In this document: piece after piece, positions 8,388-14,227 of the stretch
Layout: the number at the start of each line of letters is the position of its first letter
Position numbering within the stretch: the first letter of the stretch is position 1
NCBI RefSeq assembly: GCF_002341865.1
Contig: NZ_DDOV01000013.1
Location: 61,140 to 83,041 of the forward strand
Source of the DNA: Clostridium sp. UBA2485
Lineage (GTDB): Bacteria; Bacillota; Clostridia; Clostridiales; Clostridiaceae
DNA length: 21,902 nt
Reading direction: 5' to 3'
The notes under the pieces: model-generated
What the model was told of the DNA's origin: nothing
The model's input: only the letters and a program-made list of their open reading frames with translations
The model's database searches: none
Translations under genes and position numbers: made by a program

Positions 8388-8539
8388 GTTTATCTTTATT
8401 CCCGTAGTTTTTTAACGCGGGCCCACAGGCTCCCTCGACTCGCTTCCCAGGTGCCACGTACCCCCGTCGAAACCAAGTACGCCCCCATGTTATGTGCTTT
8501 TTTAACGCAGTTTATATTTAATTTTTATGATGTATACTT

Positions 8540-8568
8540 ATTTTATAGCAATTAGTATGTTATGTCAA
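8540..8568 (-). promoter_or_regulatory. ssrA promoter
   Basis: TTGACA (8568-8563) and TAAAAT (8545-8540) are 17 bases apart, a near-consensus sigma-A promoter. Transcription should start near 8533, giving a precursor with a 5' leader of roughly 45-50 nt before GGGGGCG. Confidence 0.85.
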
Positions 8569-8575
8569 CCTTATA

Positions 8576-8646
8576 CAATTGAGAATGGAAAATTGACAAT
8601 TGACAATTGACAATTGATGTTGAAATTAATTGTGACCAATTAATTT
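8576..8646. repeat. AATTGACAATT repeat with hairpin
   Basis: Overlapping copies of the 7-base unit ACAATTG lie at about 8590-8617, next to a perfect 10-bp hairpin at 8623-8646 (AAATTAATTG / CAATTAATTT, loop TGAC). The same AATTGACAATT motif borders the hairpin cluster at 9340-9545 on the other side of smpB. It may act as the smpB terminator region, but there is no T-run. Confidence 0.55.
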
Positions 8647-8776
8647 CTTTAATAGTTTTTATAATTGTCGTGACCAAGTTTCAACTGTATGTTTTGTAGG
8701 TTGTATAGATTATGATATATGATTTTACTCCTTATATCAAGCTGAAATTCATGGATAGATTAGAAAGGTTTCTTAA

Positions 8777-9244
8777 TTATCTATATTTCTCCTTCATTTG
8801 TCTATCTATATCTCTTTTAGCAGCCTTTTCAAGCATTGCATCTCTCTTATCGTAGTCCTTTTTACCTCTAACTACTGCTAGGTTTACCTTAACTTTGCCA
8901 TCCTTTAGGTATAATGATAATGGTACAAGGGTATACCCCTTTTGAGCAGTATATCCTAAAAGCTTTTCAATTTCATATTTGTGTAAAAGTAATTTTCTTT
9001 CTCTTAATGGATCTTTATTGAATATGTTTCCCTGTTCATATGGGCTTATATGCATATTCTTTATAAAAACTTCTCCATTTTTAATATCTGCATAGCTATC
9101 TCTAAGATTTGCCTTTCCTGCCCTTATAGATTTAACTTCTGTCCCTACAAGAGCTATTCCTGCTTCCATAGCCTCTTCTATAAAATAATCATGTCTTGCT
9201 TTTCTATTTTCAACCAATGTTTTGTTTCCTAATTTCTTTGCCAT
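8777..9244 (-). CDS. smpB: SsrA-binding protein SmpB
   Basis: SmpB binds the tRNA-like domain of tmRNA, brings it to the stalled ribosome and mimics the missing codon-anticodon stem in the decoding centre. The 155-residue protein has normal family length and the classic order: NRKARHDYFIEE near the N-terminus, GTEVKSIRAGKANLRDSYA around residues 34-52, a basic core, and a C-terminal KRDIDRQMKEKYR tail that enters the mRNA channel as a helix. The start ATG is preceded by AGGTG at moderate distance. It is encoded directly upstream of ssrA on the same strand, the common clostridial arrangement, but ssrA has its own promoter. No sign of decay is seen, which supports a functional trans-translation system despite the intron in ssrA. 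Confidence 0.97.
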   Translation of the reverse strand: MAKKLGNKTLVENRKARHDYFIEEAMEAGIALVGTEVKSIRAGKANLRDSYADIKNGEVFIKNMHISPYEQGNIFNKDPLRERKLLLHKYEIEKLLGYTAQKGYTLVPLSLYLKDGKVKVNLAVVRGKKDYDKRDAMLEKAAKRDIDRQMKEKYR

Positions 9245-9339
9245 TTCAACACCTGCTTTTAAATGTTCTTTAGATAATAATTATATAACTCCTACTATTT
9301 TTTGTCAATTTAAAAAAATTACTGTAAAACCAATTTCTG

Positions 9340-9546
9340 CAATTGAGAATTGACAATTGACAATTATGGATATTTCTCAGTTTTACTGAGAAATTTAGAA
9401 TTAATTTATTTTTGAAGTTACGCAGTAACTTCTTATTAAAAGTTAGCAATTGTATTGCTAGTAAAAAAATCAATTAAAGAAATTAGTTTGACTAAAACTA
9501 ATTTCCTCCGCAATTGTCAATCGTCCATTGTCAATTTTCCATTGAT
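9340..9546. repeat. Hairpin-cluster repeat bounded by AATTGACAATT inverted repeats
   Basis: The left end carries AATTGACAATTGACAATT and the right end carries its inverted counterparts AATTGTCAAT and ATTGTCAATT. Between them sit four hairpins in a row: ATTTCTCAG/CTGAGAAAT (9371-9393), GAAGTTAC/GTAACTTC (9414-9432), TAGCAAT/ATTGCTA (about 9446-9461) and GAAATTAGTTT/AAACTAATTTC (about 9480-9505). No protein is encoded. The layout suggests a non-coding dispersed element. It lies just upstream of smpB. Confidence 0.65.
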
Positions 9547-9635
9547 AAAGTATTAATCTATCTATAAACTTCTATTTATTCATACTAAAATAAATAAAGA
9601 TTCATTTCTAAAAATTTAATTATTTAGATGCATTA

Positions 9636-9793
9636 GGCATGTGAAAAATAATAATAGACCAAAGATATTAGTATATTTTTTATCAGGCAAGGAGTTAGGT
9701 TCTACTCATAGTGGTGCTATGTGTAGGTTCTAACGACACAGTATGATATAAAATAGACTAAATATACTGTTCTGTTATTTTTTTAAAGATGCC
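9636..9793. mobile_element. 158-bp miniature inverted-repeat element, copy A
   Basis: It begins GGCATGTG and ends ATGCC, with extended imperfect terminal inverted repeats sharing AAAAATAA, AGA-CA and AGTATATT. The centre holds a hairpin (CATAG/CTATG) nested in GTTAG/CTAAC. It has the same length and plan as the inner copy at 21666-21823. A TTA precedes the left end as in the other copies, but TCT follows the right end, so the target duplication is not intact. The right end overlaps the last codons of the ABC-F gene. No transposase is encoded. Confidence 0.8.
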
Positions 9794-11406
9794 TCTAATA
9801 AATAATCGTCATAGTTTCCCTTAATGCATTTTACTCCCTCTTTTGTAAGTTCCATTACTTTATTGCCAATTTTATTTATAAAATATCTATCGTGAGATAT
9901 AAATAAAATTGTACCTTCATAGTCCTTTAAAGCAGATTCTAATACTTCTTTACTCTGCAGATCTAAATGGTTTGTAGGTTCATCTAAAAGTAGCAAGTTT
10001 GCCTCTATAAGCATAAGTTTAGATAGTGCTACCCTTGATTTTTCTCCACCACTTAAATCTCCTACTCTTTTAAATACGTCTTCACCTGAAAATAGAAATC
10101 TTCCTAATACTCCACGTATTCTGCTTTCTTTTATATTAGGAAAATCGTCCCACACTTCTTCTAATATAGTATTATTAGGATTTAACTTTTCATGTTCTTG
10201 ATCATAATAACCTATATGGATATCTTTGCCCCAATTAATTGAACCATGCTCTAACTGTAAATCTCCTATTAAAACTTTTAATAATGAAGTTTTCCCTACT
10301 CCATTAGGTCCTATTAATGCTACTCTATCTCCTCTTGTAAGGTCAAAGTTTAAATCTTCAGTGAGTATTTTTTTATTTTCTCCTTCACCTACAGATAAAA
10401 TACCTTCTTTAAGTTGCAGTACTTCTTTATAAGATTTATTCTTAATTTCAAAGTTCATATTAACCTTTTTTAAGTCTCCTAGAGGCACATCTATTTTCTC
10501 CATTCTTTCTATAGCTTTTCTCTTACTTTTAGCTGCTTTAGCAGAAGTAGCTCTAACTATATTCTTATCAACAAAAGTTTGAAGTCTTTCTATTTCCTCC
10601 TGTTGTCTTTCATAATTTTTTATATGAAGTTCCTTCTCCTCTGCTTTAAGAGAAACATACTTTGAGTAGTTACCAGTATATCTCTTAGATTTTCCTCTTT
10701 CTATTTCGTATATAACAGAAACTGTAGAATCTAAGAAATATCTATCATGAGAAACTATTAAAACTGCACCTTTATAACTTTTCAAATAACCTTCTAACCA
10801 ATTTAAAGCTTCCAAATCAAGATGGTTTGTGGGCTCATCTAACATTAATAAATCTGGCTCATTTAAAAGTATTTTGGCTAAGGAAAGCTTTGTTTTTTGT
10901 CCCCCACTTAGCTTTGAAACTTTAATATTTAAATCAAAATCTTTAAATCCAATTCCATTTAATATGGTATTAATCTTTGCTTCTATTTCATATCCACCTT
11001 GCATAACAAAATAATCAGTTTTAGATGAATATTTCTTCATAATTTTTTCTAATTTTTCATAATCCTCAATAACTTCTTGTGAGGACATAAGTTTTTCTAA
11101 TTGTCTTAATTCTTTTTCTACATTTAAAAGTTCATTAAATACAGAAAGCATCTCCTCTTTAATAGAGTTTTCTAAATTCAAACCGCTATCCTGCTTTAAA
11201 TAAGCAAAGGTTTTTCCTCTAGACTTTATTATTTCTCCTTCATCCTGTGAAAGATCTCCATAGATCATTTTTAATAGTGTAGATTTACCTGCACCATTAA
11301 CTCCTATTAAGCCTATTTTTTCTGACTCTTCAACCTTTAAATTTATATTTGAAATTAAAATTTCTCCATTAAAGCTTTTTCCTACATTATTTAATTGTAC
11401 TAACAT
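9775..11406 (-). CDS. ABC-F family ATPase (ribosome-associated)
   Basis: The 543-residue protein has two ABC domains and no membrane segments, the layout of ABC-F translation factors that bind the ribosomal E site and rescue stalled or drug-bound ribosomes. Domain 1 has GVNGAGKST (35-43), LSGGQ (166-170) and DEPTNHLD (190-197). Domain 2 has GPNGVGKT (366-373), LSGGE and a second DEPTNHLD. The linker (about 250-310) is basic and helical, with RQQEEIERLQTFVDKNIVRA and then AKSKRKAIERME. It looks more like YfmM-type ABC-Fs than long-linker resistance proteins. GGAGAGGG lies upstream of the ATG. The long leader with short ORFs and terminators resembles regulation of antibiotic-induced ABC-F genes. 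The last residues ASLKK and the stop lie inside a miniature element. Whether it gives drug resistance cannot be told from sequence. Confidence 0.92.
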   Translation of the reverse strand: MLVQLNNVGKSFNGEILISNINLKVEESEKIGLIGVNGAGKSTLLKMIYGDLSQDEGEIIKSRGKTFAYLKQDSGLNLENSIKEEMLSVFNELLNVEKELRQLEKLMSSQEVIEDYEKLEKIMKKYSSKTDYFVMQGGYEIEAKINTILNGIGFKDFDLNIKVSKLSGGQKTKLSLAKILLNEPDLLMLDEPTNHLDLEALNWLEGYLKSYKGAVLIVSHDRYFLDSTVSVIYEIERGKSKRYTGNYSKYVSLKAEEKELHIKNYERQQEEIERLQTFVDKNIVRATSAKAAKSKRKAIERMEKIDVPLGDLKKVNMNFEIKNKSYKEVLQLKEGILSVGEGENKKILTEDLNFDLTRGDRVALIGPNGVGKTSLLKVLIGDLQLEHGSINWGKDIHIGYYDQEHEKLNPNNTILEEVWDDFPNIKESRIRGVLGRFLFSGEDVFKRVGDLSGGEKSRVALSKLMLIEANLLLLDEPTNHLDLQSKEVLESALKDYEGTILFISHDRYFINKIGNKVMELTKEGVKCIKGNYDDYLLEASLKK

Positions 11407-11532
11407 TTTAACCCTCTCCTATTGCTCATTTGATGATTTTGTAACCCATTTAAGTATCTAAAATTTGAAGATACCTAATTTTAAATGGCTAAAAACCTAG
11501 GTCCTTGGATTTTTAACCACCAAATGAGCTAG

Positions 11533-11571
11533 CTAGATGGTTTTAACGTCTACTTCTTCATATCTTTTCAT
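11533..11571 (-). CDS. 12-residue leader peptide of the ABC-F gene
   Basis: The frame reads MKRYEEVDVKTI then TAG, preceded by AAGGAGGTG at ideal spacing, a much stronger site than such a short frame would have by chance. Its stop lies four bases before the outer arm of the stem that leads to the ABC-F start. A ribosome stalled by a drug on this peptide would change folding of the downstream leader. The role is inferred from the known logic of erm- and ABC-F-type leaders. Confidence 0.7.
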   Translation of the reverse strand: MKRYEEVDVKTI

Positions 11572-11608
11572 TATTTTCACCTCCTTATCTATAGTAATAT
11601 TAAAAAAG

Positions 11609-11643
11609 AAAAAAGGTCATGGATTAATCCATGACCTTTTTTC
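11609..11643. terminator. Intrinsic terminator 2 in the ABC-F leader
   Basis: GGTCATGG and CCATGACC form a perfect stem around ATTAAT, extended by A/T runs on both sides. On the minus strand it stands between the 36-codon and 12-codon leader ORFs and should stop most transcripts unless antiterminated. Confidence 0.85.
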
Positions 11644-11698
11644 TTATGTACGTAAATTACAGATGTATATCGCTTTTAAAAGCTAATATATAATATAA

Positions 11699-11730
11699 AA
11701 AGTCACGGAACTTTATTTTGCCCGTGACAT
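11699..11730 (-). terminator. Intrinsic terminator 1 in the ABC-F leader
   Basis: GTCACGG (11728-11722) and CCGTGAC (11708-11702) form a 7-bp GC-rich stem, followed on the minus strand by TTTTTAT. It lies just after the 36-codon ORF. Confidence 0.75.
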
Positions 11731-11755
11731 TTATAATCACAATAACAATTTAACT

Positions 11756-11866
11756 CTAAATTATTATATTACAATTAAAGCCCATCGGGTCGCTATTTCT
11801 AATTCCATTTAATATTGTATTTTTAGTTATTGTTAATCTTATAGTTAAATTTGCAATATTTATCAT
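11756..11866 (-). CDS. Small 36-residue ORF in the ABC-F leader
   Basis: An AAAAGGAGG site precedes ATG at 11866. The peptide begins MINIANLTIRLTITKN, contains NSDPMGFNC near the end and stops with TAG before terminator 1. It is rich in Thr, Ile and Asn with no signal peptide pattern. It starts about 40 bases after the predicted transcription start. It may be a second regulatory leader peptide for the ABC-F gene or an independent small protein ending at terminator 1. I recognise no family. Confidence 0.55.
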   Translation of the reverse strand: MINIANLTIRLTITKNTILNGIRNSDPMGFNCNIII

Positions 11867-11910
11867 ATACTTGCGACCTCCTTTTCTTTAATCATAATAT
11901 TTCACTTAGT

Positions 11911-11939
11911 ATTATACCATTTTATAAAAATTATAACAA
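11911..11939 (-). promoter_or_regulatory. Likely promoter of the ABC-F leader transcript
   Basis: A perfect TATAAT (11916-11911) follows TTGTTA (11939-11934) with a 17-base spacer. It is the best sigma-A candidate upstream of the leader ORFs and places the start near 11904. Confidence 0.6.
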
Positions 11940-12035
11940 TAAATATTTAAAAATTAATTCTTTCTTAGATTAATCTCTTGAATTATTGTCTTTACTAGCA
12001 ATGCATTACCAATTTTTTATAAAGCATATGATTTA

Positions 12036-12064
12036 TTGACTATTGAAAATTTTTATGTTAAATT
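12036..12064 (+). promoter_or_regulatory. Candidate promoter and operator before two small ORFs
   Basis: TTGACT (12036-12041) and TAAATT (12059-12064) are 17 bases apart. The perfect palindrome TAGTATACTA at 12074-12083 falls at the expected transcription start, where a repressor could bind. Both calls rest on sequence shape only. Confidence 0.45.
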
Positions 12065-12116
12065 GGAAAGTATTAGTATACTATTACTAACTATAAATTT
12101 AGGGGAGGGTATTCAA

Positions 12117-12182
12117 ATGAAAAAAAGATCAATAAAGACTTTATCTTTCGGTATTGGATACTCGACTGCTGTTTTCTTTTAA
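12117..12182 (+). CDS. Small 21-residue peptide ORF
   Basis: AGGGGAGGG precedes the ATG by six bases. The peptide begins MKKRSIKTLSFGIGYS and ends TAVFF. A basic start followed by a small hydrophobic, aromatic-ended tail fits a secreted signalling or leader peptide, but no family is recognised. It lies after a candidate promoter and 22 bases before a second ORF of exactly the same length. Confidence 0.45.
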   Translation: MKKRSIKTLSFGIGYSTAVFF

Positions 12183-12204
12183 AATTATTGGGTAAGGGAT
12201 AACT

Positions 12205-12270
12205 ATGCCTAATTATGGGTATTTATGCCCATTTATTCCTATTTATACAAGTAATAATAAAAGAAAATAG
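12205..12270 (+). CDS. Second small 21-residue peptide ORF
   Basis: GGGTAAGGGAT lies upstream of the ATG. The peptide begins MPNYGYLCPFIPIYTS and ends NNKRK: aromatic- and proline-rich with one cysteine and a basic tail. It has no recognised relative. It could be a continuation of the preceding ORF after a stop or frameshift, or one of a peptide pair. It ends 72 bases before the preferred start of the RidA gene on the same strand. Confidence 0.35.
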   Translation: MPNYGYLCPFIPIYTSNNKRK

Positions 12271-12342
12271 TTAGATTATGTTCAAAATAATTTGATATTA
12301 AATTTACTTGAACATTCTATTGAATTTAAAGGAGTAATAGAG

Positions 12343-12756
12343 ATGAAGAATAGTATAAATAATAATGAAAAAGTAGTTACAAGGTTAAACCCATTAAAAT
12401 ATCCTAAGCCAGTTGGCAGCTACAGCCATGTAACACGTATTGCTAAAAATGCCGAATGGTATAGCTTTTCTGGACAGATTGGAATTGATATTAATGAAAA
12501 TATTCCAGAGGATTTTAATGAACAAGTTAAAAATACCTTAAACAACATTTCCAATTTGTTAAAAAGCCAAAATTTGTCGCCTGAAAATGTTGTAAAAGTT
12601 AATATCTGGGCAACTGAAGAAATTGATTGGGATTACTTTGATGATTTATGGAACCGTTTATTTAATGTGCCCTCACCATCAATGACAATTGCTTATATTA
12701 CAGCATTAGGATTACCAGAATTAAAAATTGAAATAGACATTTGGGCAGCTAAATAA
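12343..12756 (+). CDS. RidA (YjgF/YER057c/UK114) family protein
   Basis: RidA-family proteins are small trimeric enzymes. Classical members hydrolyse reactive enamine/imine intermediates released by PLP enzymes. This 137-residue protein shows the family fold signature: PVGSYSHVTRIAKNAEWYSF near the start, the FSGQIGID strand, the helix with NTLNNISNLLKSQNLSPENV, the VVKVNIWATE strand, and a PSMTIAYITALGLPELKIEID end. The arginine that binds the carboxylate in classical RidA (normally in a PxRxx motif before the last strands) is not evident in PSMTIAYI. This suggests a non-canonical subfamily whose substrate cannot be assigned. I start at 12343, with AAAGGAG eight bases upstream. A TTG at 12292 is also open. 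It is followed by a strong terminator and may share a transcript with the two small ORFs before it. Confidence 0.85.
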   Translation: MKNSINNNEKVVTRLNPLKYPKPVGSYSHVTRIAKNAEWYSFSGQIGIDINENIPEDFNEQVKNTLNNISNLLKSQNLSPENVVKVNIWATEEIDWDYFDDLWNRLFNVPSPSMTIAYITALGLPELKIEIDIWAAK

Positions 12757-12816
12757 TAACTAAATATAAATATTAAAATGAGCTGTTTTAAAATAGTATT
12801 GATAATATATAAATTT

Positions 12817-12851
12817 TTAAGGGAAGTCACTTTATTTGTGACTTCCCTTAA
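12817..12851 (+). terminator. Terminator after the RidA gene
   Basis: A perfect 14-bp stem (TTAAGGGAAGTCAC / GTGACTTCCCTTAA) with a 7-base loop lies 60 bases after the stop. The T-run after it is weak. Confidence 0.75.
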
Positions 12852-13138
12852 TTTGCATTTTAAGAATGTTATATGCCATATTTTATTTGTCATTCTTATA
12901 TTCTAGGTGTTATCCTCCTTGCTTATCCATCCATTTAATTACTCACTATTAAAAAATATGTACTACATTATAGTCTACTTATATATCTATAGTTATTTTA
13001 CTCCATACCCCCTAATAATATATTTTTAAATCTAGAATATTTTAGTTATATTAATTAAGCAAATATTATATTATAGTAATTATAGAAGTTCGTTATATTT
13101 TTAATTATTTAGGCACATAAAAATTGCCTTAACTAGAC
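12852..13138. other. Upstream region of the Ter metabolite operon
   Basis: This AT-rich stretch contains no reading frame I can support. It must carry the promoter of the four-gene operon, but several equally weak hexamer pairs near 13040-13090 prevent a choice. Confidence 0.4.
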
Positions 13139-13150
13139 GGAGGTTATCAC

Positions 13151-14227
13151 ATGAATTATTTTCGACATATAGACAATTACAAAGAGATATTTTTCATTCC
13201 ACCAGAAGAATATTCATTACATTCTTCAAAGGAAATATTATCTCATTCCTTAGGTGCTACACTTTACATAAATCCTCTAAAAGAAAATTTATTTAATAAT
13301 ATATTAGTTCAAAAAAAGTTAGGAGCAAATACTATAATAATTTGTTTAGAAGATGCTGTATCCGATTCAAATGTTGCTATAGCAGAAAAAAATCTTATTG
13401 AAACATTTATAGAAATAGAAACTAAACTTTCAAAAGGTGAAATTTCTTTAGAGGATCTTCCTCTTTTATTTATAAGAGTTAGAAATGTTAATCAATTTGA
13501 CTTCTGTCTTAAGAATTGTCCTAAATCTGCACTTTGCGGATTTGTTTTTCCAAAATTCACAGCTTTCATAGGAGCAAAATATTTTGATAAGTTAGAAAAG
13601 TATAACTTGGAAAATAATACACATCTTTATGGAATGCCAATCTTAGAATCCTATGAAATTCTATACAAAGAATATAGATTTAATGAACTTATAAGAATTA
13701 GGGATATATTAAAAAAGTATAATTCATATGTACTAAACATAAGAATTGGTGGAACAGATTTATGTGGAATTTTAGGAATTAGGCGTGGAATTGGTGATAC
13801 TATCTATGATGTAGTATCCATTAGTGATTGTATAAGCGATATTATAAATATATTTAAACCAGAAGGCTTTGTAATATCAGGAGTTGTACATGAATATTAT
13901 GATATTCATAATATAGATGTATTATCTGGCCTTATTAAAGAAGTGCATCTAGATATTATAAATGGTTTAACTGGTAAAGTGGTAATACATCCAAAGCAAG
14001 TAAATGTAGTCAACTCTCTATATATTGTTACCTATGAAGACTATATAGATGCTAAAAAAATAGTTGATTCTTCTAGCAATGGTGTATTAAAGAGCAGTTT
14101 TAATAATAAAATGAATGAAGTTAAGCCTCATTTAATATGGGCTAAAAATATTTTACTTAGAGCAAAGATTATGGGGGTTTTAAATAATGAATTTACTTAC
14201 AAAGACATACTGTCAAGATCATCTTAA
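13151..14227 (+). CDS. HpcH/HpaI aldolase/citrate lyase-family protein of a Ter operon
   Basis: The 358-residue protein belongs to the CitE-like TIM-barrel family that cleaves or forms C-C bonds with metal-enolate chemistry. Visible elements are CLEDAV (65-70), LFIRVRN (106-112) with the substrate-carboxylate arginine, GFVFPKF (130-136), GMPILES (161-167) with a likely metal-binding Glu, the IRIGGTDLCGILG strand (198-209), and VIHPKQV (278-284). This subfamily is known mainly from operons with TerD genes, two phosphoribosyltransferase-like proteins and a HAD phosphatase, predicted to make a nucleoside-like metabolite. It is first in such an operon here, starts after CGGAGG, and overlaps the next gene by 41 bases, so translation is likely coupled. 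The precise substrate is unknown. Confidence 0.88.
   Translation: MNYFRHIDNYKEIFFIPPEEYSLHSSKEILSHSLGATLYINPLKENLFNNILVQKKLGANTIIICLEDAVSDSNVAIAEKNLIETFIEIETKLSKGEISLEDLPLLFIRVRNVNQFDFCLKNCPKSALCGFVFPKFTAFIGAKYFDKLEKYNLENNTHLYGMPILESYEILYKEYRFNELIRIRDILKKYNSYVLNIRIGGTDLCGILGIRRGIGDTIYDVVSISDCISDIINIFKPEGFVISGVVHEYYDIHNIDVLSGLIKEVHLDIINGLTGKVVIHPKQVNVVNSLYIVTYEDYIDAKKIVDSSSNGVLKSSFNNKMNEVKPHLIWAKNILLRAKIMGVLNNEFTYKDILSRSS

Larger units (their letters stand above)
7856..8486 (-). ncRNA. ssrA: tmRNA gene (transfer-messenger RNA), intron-interrupted
   Basis: tmRNA rescues ribosomes stalled on broken mRNA by acting as alanyl-tRNA and then as template for a degradation tag. The 5' end GGGGGCG (8486-8480) pairs with CGCCTCC (7866-7860) as a 7-bp acceptor stem, followed by an encoded ACCA. 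The T-stem arms are AGGGG (8160-8156) and CCCCT (7871-7867). The hallmark 5' segment GTACTTGGTTTCGACGGGGG is present, and the tag frame lies at 8387-8358. The gene spans 631 bases, too long for a tmRNA. Removing a 277-nt group I intron from the T-loop leaves exons of 337 and 17 nt, a normal 354-nt RNA with T-loop TTCGATT. Its partner smpB is the next gene upstream. A consensus promoter and a terminator frame it. The 3' end faces the accessory island. Confidence 0.97.
11407..11904 (-). promoter_or_regulatory. Multi-part attenuator leader of the ABC-F gene
   Basis: From the predicted start near 11904 the leader holds, in order: a 36-codon ORF with AAGGAGG, intrinsic terminator 1 (11702-11728), intrinsic terminator 2 (11609-11643), a 12-codon ORF with AAGGAGGTG (11571-11533), and a large stem. 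The stem's outer arms are GCTCATTTG (11529-11521) and CAAATGAGC (11432-11424), and the second arm ends just before the ABC-F ribosome binding site. Nested stems pair 11482-11488 with 11446-11452 and 11469-11474 with 11454-11459. A further terminator-like hairpin lies at about 11514-11491. Only about 25 bases separate the T-run of terminator 2 from the 12-codon ORF, so a promoter after it is unlikely and read-through must be controlled. Confidence 0.7.

Noticed and set aside
9270..9473. A 67-codon minus-strand frame upstream of smpB
   Set aside because: It runs through the hairpin repeat. Its composition is explained by AT-rich inverted repeats.
9340..9546. Possible CRISPR-like repeat array
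   Set aside because: The hairpins differ in sequence and there are no regular spacers. The repeated AATTGACAATT units are adjacent, not spaced.
11407..11640. A metabolite riboswitch before the ABC-F gene
   Set aside because: The short ORFs with strong ribosome sites explain the layout better as translation-sensing attenuation. No known riboswitch core was recognised.
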